A stretch of 64,000 nucleotides of DNA from JANXSS01 sp040385645. GTDB lineage: Bacteria > Pseudomonadota > Gammaproteobacteria > Burkholderiales > Burkholderiaceae_D. Both the position numbers and the translations under genes were made by a program. Of this stretch, positions 1 through 9,287 are shown piece by piece; position 1 is the stretch's first letter; each line of letters opens with the position of its first letter. The DNA is taken from assembly GCA_040385645.1 (NCBI GenBank), contig JAZKGZ010000006.1, positions 62,001-126,000 of the forward strand. Direction: 5' to 3'. Below the pieces are notes generated by a model. It was not told where the DNA came from. It was given only the letters and a program-made list of their open reading frames with translations, and made no database searches.

Positions 1-3
1 AAA

Positions 4-432
4 GTGTTTCAAGGCGCGTCAGCATTAAATCTCGATGCAAAAGGGCGGATGTCGATTCCGGCCCGGCATCGCGACGTGCTGGCTGTGCAATGCGAAGGAC
101 GCGTGACGCTCACCCGGCATCCACATGGTTGCCTGCTGTTTTTTCCACGTCCGGTGTGGGAAAGTCATCGCCAGCAGATCGCAGCCTGGCCGATGTCGGC
201 CAGGGCTTGGCAACGCATTTTTCTCGGTAATGCTTCCGACGTCGAAATGGATGGTGCCGGCCGCATCCTGGTCGCGCCGGAATTACGTACGGCCGTCGGC
301 CTCTCGCGTGAAGTGATGCTGCTGGGCATGGGTAGCCATTTTGAAATCTGGGATGCGGCCAAGCTGGCCGAAAGCGAGTCTGCCGCAGTCGCCGGCGGTC
401 TACCCGATGTTCTTGCCGATTTTTCATTTTGA
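4..432 (+). CDS. mraZ: MraZ, transcriptional regulator of the dcw cluster
   Basis: MraZ is an AbrB-like DNA-binding protein that controls the division and cell wall cluster from its first gene. The 142-aa product begins MFQGASALNLDAKGRMSIPA, the conserved MraZ N-terminus, and carries the second copy of the signature around DVEMDGAGRILVAPELR (about residues 80-96). Start is GTG at 4, so the gene is complete, but its promoter and the usual MraZ-box repeats lie left of the window. It is followed after 8 bp by the preferred rsmH start. Family assignment is very secure. Confidence 0.95.
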   Translation: MFQGASALNLDAKGRMSIPARHRDVLAVQCEGRVTLTRHPHGCLLFFPRPVWESHRQQIAAWPMSARAWQRIFLGNASDVEMDGAGRILVAPELRTAVGLSREVMLLGMGSHFEIWDAAKLAESESAAVAGGLPDVLADFSF

Positions 433-440
433 CGGCCGCG

Positions 441-1406
441 ATGAATTTTCAGGCGACATCGGGCTTCGTGCATCGCACAGTCTTGCTGGAAGAGGCGGTG
501 GAGGCGCTCGACTGCACCGGTGCACGCATCGACGGCATCTTCGTCGATGGAACGTTCGGGCGCGGTGGGCACAGCCGTGCATTGCTGGCACGACTGGGTA
601 GCAAGGCGCGGTTGATCGCATTCGACAAAGACCCGGAAGCGATCGCCTGTGCACTGACCATCAAAGATGCACGTTTGGACAGTGTTCACGAAAGCTTCGC
701 TGTTTTCGCTGCAGCGTTAGCCGAGCGCGGCATCCGCCACGTCGATGGCGTGTTGCTGGATTTGGGTATCTCCTCGCCGCAGGTCGACGATGCCACGCGT
801 GGTTTTTCATTCCGGGTAGACGGGCCGTTGGATATGCGCATGAATACCAGCCGCGGCATGTCGGCCGCGCAATGGCTGGCAGACGAAACCGAACAGAATA
901 TAGAGAAAGTGATCAGACATTATGGGGAAGAACGGTTTGCTTTTCAGATTGCAAAGGCGATTGCAGCTCGCAGGACAGTCGAGCCAATTTCAACCACACG
1001 ACAGCTTGCCGAGCTCGTGGCACGCACTGTCAAGACACGCGAAAAAGGTAAGGACCCGGCCACTCGTACCTTTCAGGCTATCCGGATTCATATCAATCAG
1101 GAACTTGAAGAGCTCGAAGTAGGACTAGATGCGATTTACCGACATCTGGCACCTGGCGCACGGCTGGTCGTGATCAGTTTTCATTCGCTCGAAGACCGTA
1201 TCGTCAAACAATTCATGGCATCTAAAGCGACTTTGCCACAGCCAGACCGGCGCTTGCCGATTCGCGCTGTGGATTTGCCACAGCCGGAAATGAAGCTTAT
1301 TGGCAGGGTCAAGCCATCGCCTGCCGAGATCGCCGAAAATCCCCGCGCCCGTTCGGCAGTCATGCGGGTGGCCCAGCGACTGCCCTCCGTCGAGAGGCAC
1401 GCATGA
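441..1406 (+). CDS. rsmH: RsmH, 16S rRNA m4C1402 methyltransferase
   Basis: S-adenosylmethionine-dependent methyltransferase (MraW) that N4-methylates C1402 of 16S rRNA. The SAM-binding motif DGTFGRGGHS is at residues 36-45, and the family block LDLGISSPQVDDATRGFSFR follows. I start at ATG 441 (321 aa), because MNFQATSGFVHRTVLL matches the family start. The reading frame is also open from a TTG at 429 that overlaps the mraZ stop, which would add four residues. The end overlaps ftsL by 4 bp (ATGA), implying translational coupling. Confidence 0.95.
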   Translation: MNFQATSGFVHRTVLLEEAVEALDCTGARIDGIFVDGTFGRGGHSRALLARLGSKARLIAFDKDPEAIACALTIKDARLDSVHESFAVFAAALAERGIRHVDGVLLDLGISSPQVDDATRGFSFRVDGPLDMRMNTSRGMSAAQWLADETEQNIEKVIRHYGEERFAFQIAKAIAARRTVEPISTTRQLAELVARTVKTREKGKDPATRTFQAIRIHINQELEELEVGLDAIYRHLAPGARLVVISFHSLEDRIVKQFMASKATLPQPDRRLPIRAVDLPQPEMKLIGRVKPSPAEIAENPRARSAVMRVAQRLPSVERHA

Positions 1407-1687
1407 GCGGCCGCCTGAACCTCGTCGTAACGATCTTGCTGGTGCTGTGCGCCCTGTCGCTGGTGAAAGCACAGTACTACGCCCGCAGCAAATTTATCCA
1501 GCTCGAACGAGCGCAGGCGATGGCGCGTCAGCTCGATATCGAATGGTCGCAATTGGAGTTGGATCAATCAACCCTGGGCAAGCATGCGCGGATCGAGGCG
1601 ACCGCCCGGGAGGAATTAAAAATGATGCCGGTGTCGGCACCGCGCACCCAGTACTTGACGGCTGCTGCCGTGGCGGATAGCCGATGA
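1403..1687 (+). CDS. ftsL: FtsL, divisome bitopic membrane protein
   Basis: Small division protein that pairs with FtsB and FtsQ through a periplasmic coiled coil and activates FtsWI. The 94-aa product has a short cytoplasmic tail, one membrane segment at about residues 6-20 (LNLVVTILLVLCALSLV) and a heptad-like stretch from about 28 to 60. Size and topology are typical. It overlaps rsmH and ftsI by 4 bp each (ATGA). Identity rests on topology and position as much as on sequence, since FtsL is poorly conserved. Confidence 0.9.
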   Translation: MSGRLNLVVTILLVLCALSLVKAQYYARSKFIQLERAQAMARQLDIEWSQLELDQSTLGKHARIEATAREELKMMPVSAPRTQYLTAAAVADSR

Positions 1688-3477
1688 GCCGCTACGCTCA
1701 GAACGGTCGCAGCAGCGGTGGCAGCCGTACCGGGCGCACCACGGCTACGCGCGGCGCACCGTTTTCCGCTAATCCGATGCTGGCAGTGAAATTGCCGGTA
1801 TGGCGCAGCCGGGCAGTACTGTTTGTGATGTTCGTCGCCTTCGCCGCACTGGCCGGTCGGGCTATCTGGCTGCAGGGTATTTCCAACGAGTTTCTGCAAA
1901 AGCAGGGCGCCTCGCGCTATGCCCGCACGCTCGAGTTGCCCGCCACCCGTGGCAAGATTACCGATCGCCACGGTGAGGTACTGGCTTCGTCGGTACCGGT
2001 CAAGGCAATCTGGGCGATTCCCGACGACGTACTGGCGGCACCCGAGGGCAAACTGCGCCAACTGGCAAAATTGCTGGACATGCCCGAGCGGGACTTGCAC
2101 AAAAAGCTCGATTCGGATCGTAATTTCGTCTATTTGAAGCGTCAGGTCGAACAACCGGTCGTCGATAAAATACTGGCGCTCGGTATTTCCGGCATCGAGA
2201 CGCGCAAAGAGTACAAGCGCTTTTATCCTGAATCCGAAGCCATGGCGCATGTTGTCGGCTTTACCAACGTCGAAGATGCCGGGCAAGAAGGCATGGAACT
2301 GTCGTCGCAAAAGGATCTGGCAGGCGTGACCGGTAGTCGTCGGGTGATTAAAGACCGGCTCGGCCGTGTGATCGAGGACATCGGTGCAGTACGGGAGCCG
2401 CACGATGGTACCGATCTGGCATTGTCCATCGACAGCAAGATCCAATACATCGCGTATTCCCATTTGAAGGCCGCTGTGGATAAATCCAAAGCCAAGGCCG
2501 GCGGTGTGGTGGTGCTCGACATAAAAACCGGCGAAGTACTGGCGCTGGCCAATTTGCCGACTTACAACCCAAACAACCGCAGCATCCTCACCGGTGCCCA
2601 GTTGCGCAACCGGGTCATGACCGACACTTTCGAGCCTGGCTCCACACTCAAGCCGTTCACCATCGCTTTGGCGTTGGAGACCAAGCGCACCACGCCGACG
2701 ACGGTGTATCAGACCGCACCGGGAAAAATGACGATCGGCACCGCCACCATCGGAGACTCTCATCCGCACGGCCCATTGACTGTTTCGCAAATCATTCAGA
2801 AATCCTCCAATGTCGGTACTGCGAAAATCGCACTGCAGATGCCGGCGCAGGAAATGTGGGAAATGTTTACCACCATCGGTTTCGGCCAGCAGCCCAAGCT
2901 CGGCTTCCCAGGCGCGGTTGCCGGGCGGGTGCGCCCGCATAAATCTTGGCGGCCGATCGAACAGGCCACCATGAGCTACGGTCACGGCATTTCGGTATCG
3001 CTGATCCAGCTGGCGCGCTCATATACGATTTTCGCTCGCGACGGCGACGTGATTCCGCTATCGTTTTTGAAGGTTACCGATTTGCCGCAGGGACAGCCTG
3101 TGATCAGTGCTCAAACCGCAGCTGCCGTGAGAGCGATGCTGGAAACCGTGGTCGGCTCGGAAGGTACCGCGCCGAAAGCGCATGTTCCGGGTTACCGGGT
3201 GGGCGGCAAAACCGGTACGGCGTACAAGGTCGTCGGTGGGCGCTATGTGAATAAATACGTCGCTTCCTTCGTCGGCCTGGCACCGATGTCGAATCCGCGC
3301 ATCATCGTGGCTGTCATGCTCGACGAGCCGACGGTGGGCGGGCATTACGGTGGCGACATCGCCGGGCCGGTTTTTTCAGCGGTGACGGCAAATGCACTGC
3401 GCTCGTTGAACGTGCCGCCGGATTCGAGCGTGACCCAACTCATCATCCCACCCGATGTCCAGGGAGGAGGATTATGA
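1684..3477 (+). CDS. ftsI: FtsI (PBP3), septal peptidoglycan transpeptidase
   Basis: Division-specific class B penicillin-binding protein that crosslinks septal peptidoglycan together with FtsW. The 597-aa protein has a basic Ser/Gly/Arg-rich cytoplasmic tail (1-40), one membrane anchor at about 42-62, the PBP dimer domain (RGKITDRHGEVLA), and a transpeptidase domain. The catalytic motifs are present: STLK with the nucleophile Ser320, SSN at 374-376, and KTGT from Lys509. It overlaps ftsL by 4 bp and murE by 4 bp. Length and motif spacing are normal. Confidence 0.96.
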   Translation: MSRYAQNGRSSGGSRTGRTTATRGAPFSANPMLAVKLPVWRSRAVLFVMFVAFAALAGRAIWLQGISNEFLQKQGASRYARTLELPATRGKITDRHGEVLASSVPVKAIWAIPDDVLAAPEGKLRQLAKLLDMPERDLHKKLDSDRNFVYLKRQVEQPVVDKILALGISGIETRKEYKRFYPESEAMAHVVGFTNVEDAGQEGMELSSQKDLAGVTGSRRVIKDRLGRVIEDIGAVREPHDGTDLALSIDSKIQYIAYSHLKAAVDKSKAKAGGVVVLDIKTGEVLALANLPTYNPNNRSILTGAQLRNRVMTDTFEPGSTLKPFTIALALETKRTTPTTVYQTAPGKMTIGTATIGDSHPHGPLTVSQIIQKSSNVGTAKIALQMPAQEMWEMFTTIGFGQQPKLGFPGAVAGRVRPHKSWRPIEQATMSYGHGISVSLIQLARSYTIFARDGDVIPLSFLKVTDLPQGQPVISAQTAAAVRAMLETVVGSEGTAPKAHVPGYRVGGKTGTAYKVVGGRYVNKYVASFVGLAPMSNPRIIVAVMLDEPTVGGHYGGDIAGPVFSAVTANALRSLNVPPDSSVTQLIIPPDVQGGGL

Positions 3478-5099
3478 CTGTGCTTACCGCCGTTATGCCT
3501 TCCGATAAATTGCCCACCACTGCGGCTGTGGATATCGATGCATTGTGCATCTGGCTCGCCAAGGTTGCGCCGGGTGCATCGTTGACCTCCGACTCGCGAT
3601 GCGTGAAACCCGGCGATGTGTTTCTTGCTTATGCAGCGGCACCGACGGAAGGCACGATGGCCGATGGCCGACGCTTTACCGACGATGCAATCGAGCGCGG
3701 CGCGCGGGCCATTCTGTTTGACGATAGTGTGTTTACATGGAGCCAGCCGTTGTCGGTGCCTCATCAGGGTATTGCCAGGCTTCGGCAAATTGCCGGTCAA
3801 TTGGCCAACCGGTATTACGGCCGGCCCGACCAGAACATGTTCGTTGTTGCTGTCACCGGCACCAATGGCAAGACCAGTTGCACGCAATGGTTGGGCACGG
3901 CGCTTTCGCGCAACAACACTCCGACCGCCGTTATCGGCACCTTCGGCGTGGGTCTGTTCGAAGCCGGCAAAACGCCCGCATTCGATGCGACCGGCTACAC
4001 CACGCCCGATGCCGTGCAACTCCAGCACGCCTTGGCAGCCGTTCGTAACCGAGGTGCCGGCGCACTGGCGATCGAGGCATCGTCGATCGGGTTGCATCAG
4101 CACCGCATGCAGGGTCTACATGTCGATGTAGCGCTATTTACTAACCTAAGCCGCGATCATCTCGATTATCACGGTGATATGGCCGCCTACGAATCCGCGA
4201 AAACCGCGCTATTCGACTGGCCCGGTTTGCGCCACGCGGTGATCAATCTCGACGACCCGATGGGGCCGCGTCTGATCGCCCGGCTGCGTGAGCAGGCGAG
4301 CACCGCCTGCGTGACTACCTACAGCCTGAATGCTCCTTCGGGCCGCGCCGCGCAGGGTGAGGTTCGCCTGCACGCCTCTGAATTGCGCACTAGCCACGCC
4401 GGCACGCAGTTCCAGCTAAGGGTGGATTCGGATTCGCCAGCCATAGCCCCATGCCCAATGATGCACGTAAGAACCCAGCTGGTCGGTGACTTCAACGTCA
4501 GTAATGTATTGGGTGTGTTGGGTGTGCTGTTGGCCAGAGGTGTGTCCCTGGATGCTGCAGTCGTCGTAGTGGAGGCATTGCAGCCTGTCGCCGGCCGCAT
4601 GCAACAACTCGGGGCACCCGATCAGCCTTTGGTCGTAATCGATTATGCACATACTCCCGATGCCCTGGAAAAAACGCTGGCATCGCTGCGCCTGCTGGCG
4701 CAAACCCGGCATGGTGCCCTGTGGTGCGTGTTCGGCTGCGGCGGCGACCGTGATTCCGGCAAGCGGCCGCAGATGGGTGCCGTCGCACAAGCTGCCGACC
4801 ATGTGATCGTTACCAGCGATAATCCGCGCAGCGAAGTGCCGGCAGCGATCATTGCCGAAATCGTTGCCGGTGCCGATGGCAGTGTCGCCCGAGGCCGGCC
4901 TGCACCGCAAGTAATCGAGGATCGTGCTACGGCGATCTTGTGGGCGCTGCGGCATGCTGCGAAAGCCGATGTCGTTTTGCTTGCTGGCAAGGGACACGAA
5001 AATTTTCAGGAAATCAAAGGTAGGAAATTGCATTTTCTGGATGCGGACCATGCCGCGCTGGCATTGGCTGCGCGTGCAACCATGAAAGGCTCGGTCTGA
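3474..5099 (+). CDS. murE: MurE, UDP-MurNAc-tripeptide (meso-DAP) synthetase
   Basis: Cytoplasmic ATP-dependent ligase that adds meso-diaminopimelate to UDP-MurNAc-L-Ala-D-Glu. The Mur-ligase P-loop VTGTNGKTS is at 127-135. The DNPR motif at 449-452, which contacts diaminopimelate, predicts a DAP-type rather than lysine-type enzyme, consistent with a Gram-negative wall. The 541-aa length is slightly above the roughly 500 aa usual. The start overlaps ftsI by 4 bp; the stop overlaps the murF ATG by 1 bp. Confidence 0.96.
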   Translation: MTVLTAVMPSDKLPTTAAVDIDALCIWLAKVAPGASLTSDSRCVKPGDVFLAYAAAPTEGTMADGRRFTDDAIERGARAILFDDSVFTWSQPLSVPHQGIARLRQIAGQLANRYYGRPDQNMFVVAVTGTNGKTSCTQWLGTALSRNNTPTAVIGTFGVGLFEAGKTPAFDATGYTTPDAVQLQHALAAVRNRGAGALAIEASSIGLHQHRMQGLHVDVALFTNLSRDHLDYHGDMAAYESAKTALFDWPGLRHAVINLDDPMGPRLIARLREQASTACVTTYSLNAPSGRAAQGEVRLHASELRTSHAGTQFQLRVDSDSPAIAPCPMMHVRTQLVGDFNVSNVLGVLGVLLARGVSLDAAVVVVEALQPVAGRMQQLGAPDQPLVVIDYAHTPDALEKTLASLRLLAQTRHGALWCVFGCGGDRDSGKRPQMGAVAQAADHVIVTSDNPRSEVPAAIIAEIVAGADGSVARGRPAPQVIEDRATAILWALRHAAKADVVLLAGKGHENFQEIKGRKLHFLDADHAALALAARATMKGSV

Positions 5100-6529
5100 T
5101 GCAATCGACACTGGCGCAGTGCCAATCCTGGGTGGTTGACAGCAGCATGACCACCGACGGCAATGCCAACATCGACGGTGTTTCTACCGACAGTCGTACG
5201 GCTGCAGCGGGTAGCCTGTTCGTGGCACTACGCGGAGAACGTTTCGATTCGCATGATTTTCTGCGCCAGGTAGCAGATCGTGGCGTGGCTGCGATCATGG
5301 TGGAAAAGTCGACGCCAGGGCACAAACTCGACGGCCTGCAGGTGCCGTTGCTGATGGTGCCGGATTCCCGCATCGCTCTCGGCCAGGTTGCGCATGGCTG
5401 GCGCGATCAGTTCAGCCTGCCGATCATCGGTGTCACAGGCAGCAACGGCAAGACCACCGTCAAGGAAATGATCGCCGCGATCCTGGCTGCCGGTGTCGGT
5501 ACCGGGCATAGCATGGCAACACGAGGAAACTTCAATAACGATATTGGCGTACCTCTAACGCTGCTGCGCATTAACGCGGATACCCGTGCCGCCGTCGTCG
5601 AACTGGGCATGAACCATCCGGGGGAAATCGGCTATCTGTCGGCATTGGCGCGTCCTGTCGTCGGGTTGGTCAACAACGCCCAGCGTGAGCATCAGGAATT
5701 CATGGCGACGGTCGAAGCCGTGGCATTGGAAAACGGTGCGGTGATCGATAGCCTACCCGACGATGGCGTGGCGGTGTTTCCCGCCGACGATGTCTACACT
5801 CCTCTATGGCGTAGCCAGGCAGCTGCACGCGGCAAGCGTCGTGTGATCACTTTCGGCTTGAACGACCAGGCCGATGTGCATTGCACCTATGTTCCCAATG
5901 TATTTGGTAGCGATCTGCGTGTAGTCGCCGGAGAAAATGCTTTCAGCATCTGCTTGGGCGCGGCCGGCGAGCACAACGTGCGTAATGCATTGGCGGCCAT
6001 CGCCTGCACACTCGCCATCAACATGCCGGCGCAGGCGATCGTGCGCGGTTTGGAATCTTTCGTGCCTGTGGCAGGCCGCTTACAACGAAAACTTGCCGCC
6101 AACGGTGCACTGGTGATCGACGATACCTACAACGCCAACCCAGATTCGGTACGTGCCGCCATCGATGTGCTGGCACAAGCAGCGGCACCGCGCGTGCTGG
6201 TGCTGGGCGACATGGGAGAAGTCGGTGACAACGGTCAGGTATTTCATGAAGAGATCGGCGACTATGCCCGCACCTGCGGTATCGACAAAGTTCTCACGCT
6301 CGGGCAACTCGCAGCGCATACCGCGCAGGCATTCGATACCGATGGCGTATCAAGTCGGCAGAGGGGCCAGCAGCAAGGCATGCATTTCAGCGATATCGAT
6401 GCCTTGCAACACACGCTCGACAAATTGGCCACGCCGGATGCGGCAATTTTGATCAAGGGTTCGCGTTTCATGAAGATGGAGCGCGTGGTGCAGCATCTTC
6501 TCGGTCAACCAGTACAGGAATCGCACTGA
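5099..6529 (+). CDS. murF: MurF, UDP-MurNAc-pentapeptide synthetase
   Basis: Ligase that adds D-Ala-D-Ala to the UDP-MurNAc-tripeptide, the last cytoplasmic step before MraY. The 476-aa product has the N-terminal Mur domain with the substrate-binding STDSRTAAAGSLFVAL stretch, the ATP-binding loop GVTGSNGKTT at 111-120, the family ARGNFNND motif and the C-terminal domain with IDDTYNANPDS. It shares 1 bp with the murE stop and is followed directly by mraY, so the order fits the pathway. Confidence 0.96.
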   Translation: MQSTLAQCQSWVVDSSMTTDGNANIDGVSTDSRTAAAGSLFVALRGERFDSHDFLRQVADRGVAAIMVEKSTPGHKLDGLQVPLLMVPDSRIALGQVAHGWRDQFSLPIIGVTGSNGKTTVKEMIAAILAAGVGTGHSMATRGNFNNDIGVPLTLLRINADTRAAVVELGMNHPGEIGYLSALARPVVGLVNNAQREHQEFMATVEAVALENGAVIDSLPDDGVAVFPADDVYTPLWRSQAAARGKRRVITFGLNDQADVHCTYVPNVFGSDLRVVAGENAFSICLGAAGEHNVRNALAAIACTLAINMPAQAIVRGLESFVPVAGRLQRKLAANGALVIDDTYNANPDSVRAAIDVLAQAAAPRVLVLGDMGEVGDNGQVFHEEIGDYARTCGIDKVLTLGQLAAHTAQAFDTDGVSSRQRGQQQGMHFSDIDALQHTLDKLATPDAAILIKGSRFMKMERVVQHLLGQPVQESH

Positions 6530-6530
6530 C

Positions 6531-7700
6531 ATGCTGCTATGGCTCGCCCAGTTTTTTCAGGATGAGATCGGCCCGCTCCGGGTCTTCAATTTCATTACGT
6601 TTCGTGCGATGTTCGCCACCATGACCGCTCTGGCCATCGGTTTGATCGCCGGCCCTGCGGTGATCCGCATGTTGGCGAGATTGAAGGTCGGCCAGGCCGT
6701 ACGGCAGGATGGCCCGCAAACCCATCTCATCAAAAACGGTACGCCTACGATGGGCGGGGTATTGGTACTGATCGCTATCGGTGTCTCGACATTATTGTGG
6801 GCCGATCTATCCAACCGCTTCGTCTGGGTCGTGCTGGTAGTGACGCTGGGCTTTGGTGCCATCGGCTGGGTCGACGATTATCGTAAGGTCGTGTTCAAGA
6901 ATCCGAAAGGCATGGCGTCCGGCGAAAAATATTTTTGGCAATCGCTGATCGGTATTTTTGCCGCGGTGTATCTGGCGTTTTCTGTTTCGGCACCGACCAA
7001 TTCGGCATTCTGGGAGTTGTTCGTCGCCTGGGTCGGCTCCGGCCTCAATCTCGACCTGCCACCGAAGGCCGACCTGATCGTGCCATTCTTCAAAACCATC
7101 AGCTATCCGTTAGGTGTCTGGGGTTTCATCGCGTTGACATATTTCGTCATCGTCGGCACCAGCAACGCCGTCAATCTGACCGATGGTCTGGATGGCTTGG
7201 CCATCATGCCCACCGTCATGGTGGGTACCGCGCTGGGGTTGTTCGCGTACCTCACCGGCAGCGCTACCTATTCCAAATATCTCTTCATCCCGCATATACC
7301 CGGCGCTGGGGAATTAATCATTTTCTGTGGCGCGATGGCCGGTGCCGGCCTGGCTTTCCTCTGGTTCAATGCGTATCCGGCGCAGGTGTTCATGGGCGAT
7401 GTCGGCGCACTGGCCTTGGGTGGCGCACTTGGCACCATCGCCGTGATCGTACGTCAGGAAATCGTGTTGTTCATCATGGGCGGCATCTTCGTAGTGGAAA
7501 CCTTGTCGGTCATGATGCAGGTGGTGTACTTCAAATTCACGCGGCGGCGCTACGGTACCGGCAGACGAATGTTTTTGATGGCACCGCTACATCATCATTT
7601 TGAACAAAAGGGTTGGAAAGAAACCCAGGTCGTCGTACGGTTCTGGATCATCACCATGATGCTGGTGCTGTTCGGGCTATCTACACTGAAGTTGCGTTAA
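6531..7700 (+). CDS. mraY: MraY, phospho-MurNAc-pentapeptide transferase
   Basis: Integral membrane enzyme that transfers phospho-MurNAc-pentapeptide to undecaprenyl phosphate to make lipid I. The 389-aa product has about ten hydrophobic segments and the family motifs in order: the TPTMGG loop, DDYRKVVFKNPKG with the catalytic Asp pair, NAVNLTDGLDGLA, and the cytoplasmic HHH motif in MAPLHHHFEQKGW near the C-terminus. The start lies 1 bp after the murF stop. Length is normal for proteobacterial MraY (about 360-390). Confidence 0.96.
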   Translation: MLLWLAQFFQDEIGPLRVFNFITFRAMFATMTALAIGLIAGPAVIRMLARLKVGQAVRQDGPQTHLIKNGTPTMGGVLVLIAIGVSTLLWADLSNRFVWVVLVVTLGFGAIGWVDDYRKVVFKNPKGMASGEKYFWQSLIGIFAAVYLAFSVSAPTNSAFWELFVAWVGSGLNLDLPPKADLIVPFFKTISYPLGVWGFIALTYFVIVGTSNAVNLTDGLDGLAIMPTVMVGTALGLFAYLTGSATYSKYLFIPHIPGAGELIIFCGAMAGAGLAFLWFNAYPAQVFMGDVGALALGGALGTIAVIVRQEIVLFIMGGIFVVETLSVMMQVVYFKFTRRRYGTGRRMFLMAPLHHHFEQKGWKETQVVVRFWIITMMLVLFGLSTLKLR

Positions 7701-7730
7701 AACCGCATTGAAGAAAGTATTGTCCTGGAC

Positions 7731-9287
7731 ATGAATTATTGCGATCGACACGTGCTGGTATTGGGCTTGGGGGAATCCGGCCTGGCGATGGCGCTTTGGC
7801 TGGTGCGCTGTGGTGCCCGTGTACGTGTAGCCGATACCCGCGCCGCGCCGCCGGCTCTTGCATCGCTGCAAGCGCAGGCACCAATGGTCGAATTCACACA
7901 TGGCCCGTTCGATGCATCGTTGCTCGATGGCGTCGAGCTGGTAGCGGTCAGCCCTGGCTTGTCTCCGCTGCGGGAGCTGGTAGCGATCACCGCAGCGACG
8001 GAGCAAAACGGTACCGCCATGATCGGCGAGATCGAATTGTTTGCGCAGGCCCTGCGCGCGCTGCATGTCGAGCGGGCCTACGCACCGAAAGTTCTCGCCA
8101 TCACTGGCACCAACGGCAAAACCACCGTCACACGCATGGCTGGTTTGCTGTGCGAGAGAAGCGGCCTACGCACGCAAGTCGCTGGCAATATCAGCCCGGC
8201 CGCTTTGGATGTGTTGCGCCGAGCACTCGACGATGCGGCCGACGACCTGGATACGCAGACGCTGCCGCAGGTTTGGGTACTGGAACTTTCGAGCTTTCAG
8301 TTGCAACATACCTATACACTAAACGCGGACGCCGCAGCACTGCTCAATATTACCCAGGACCATCTCGACTGGCACGGCGATATGGCTGCTTATACGGAAG
8401 CCAAGATGCGGGTTTTCGGTGGCAGTACGATACGCGTGTTGAACCGTGACGATGTGGCCGTGATAACTGCAGCGTTGCCTGCTCAAAAAACGGTCGATGT
8501 CGTGACCTTCGGTAGTGACGAGGCGCAAGCCGTCGATTGTTTCGGTCTCTCCAGCGAAAATGGTATGGCTTGGTTATCGGTTGCGGTCGCTGCCGAGGAC
8601 GAATCGGAAAACAAACGCACGGAAAAAAAGCGTAGAAAAAATAGCGTTGCAATGCCGGTAGCCGTGCGCACCAGCCGATTGATGCCGGCCGATGCCCTGC
8701 AGGTTCGCGGCCGGCATAATGCCGTCAATGCTCTGGCAGCGTTGGCATTGTGCCGTGCCATCGATTTGCCGCTGGCACCCCTGCTACATGCGCTGCGCAA
8801 TTACCGCGGCGAGCCGCACCGGGTGGAATTGGTGACGACGATCGCAGGCGTGCGCTATTTCGACGATAGCAAGGGCACGAATGTCGGTGCCACGGTCGCA
8901 GCATTGATCGGTTTGGGTATTCAGACCGGCCATGTGCAAGAAACTAGCAAAAAACTTTGGCTGATCCTTGGTGGCGAGGGCAAAAACCAGGATTTTTCTC
9001 CGCTGAACGATGCAATACGGCGTTACGTCCGAGCGGTATTGCTGATCGGACGCGATGCGCCGCAGATCCGCGTTGCACTGGCTGCTGCCGGCACTGAATT
9101 GATCGACTTTGCAACCCTCGAGGCCGCAGTGCAATATGCAGCAGAACATGCAGACGATGGCGACAGCGTGCTGTTGTCGCCGGCTTGCGCCAGTTTCGAT
9201 ATGTTTAGGGATTACCAACACCGGGCACAGGTGTTCGTTGCATCGGTGCGCGAAGCGGCACTCGCGCGCGGGGAGCTCATGGCATGA
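7731..9287 (+). CDS. murD: MurD, UDP-MurNAc-L-Ala D-glutamate ligase
   Basis: Adds D-glutamate to UDP-MurNAc-L-alanine. The N-terminal Rossmann-like domain (LVLGLGESGLAMALWL) is followed by the ATP loop ITGTNGKTT at 124-132 and the C-terminal YFDDSKGTNVGATVAAL block. At 518 aa it is longer than the E. coli enzyme (438 aa). Part of the excess is a charged, lysine-rich insertion around residues 285-315 (DESENKRTEKKRRKN), which at DNA level holds A7 and A6 runs. A 30-bp gap separates it from mraY; the 3' end overlaps ftsW by 4 bp. Confidence 0.95.
   Translation: MNYCDRHVLVLGLGESGLAMALWLVRCGARVRVADTRAAPPALASLQAQAPMVEFTHGPFDASLLDGVELVAVSPGLSPLRELVAITAATEQNGTAMIGEIELFAQALRALHVERAYAPKVLAITGTNGKTTVTRMAGLLCERSGLRTQVAGNISPAALDVLRRALDDAADDLDTQTLPQVWVLELSSFQLQHTYTLNADAAALLNITQDHLDWHGDMAAYTEAKMRVFGGSTIRVLNRDDVAVITAALPAQKTVDVVTFGSDEAQAVDCFGLSSENGMAWLSVAVAAEDESENKRTEKKRRKNSVAMPVAVRTSRLMPADALQVRGRHNAVNALAALALCRAIDLPLAPLLHALRNYRGEPHRVELVTTIAGVRYFDDSKGTNVGATVAALIGLGIQTGHVQETSKKLWLILGGEGKNQDFSPLNDAIRRYVRAVLLIGRDAPQIRVALAAAGTELIDFATLEAAVQYAAEHADDGDSVLLSPACASFDMFRDYQHRAQVFVASVREAALARGELMA

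Noticed and set aside
1564..2985. A 473-codon open frame on the - strand opposite ftsI
   Set aside because: It lies wholly antisense to a well-supported ftsI, has odd composition (His/Arg/Gln-rich) and no domain. It is a shadow of the GC-biased third codon positions.
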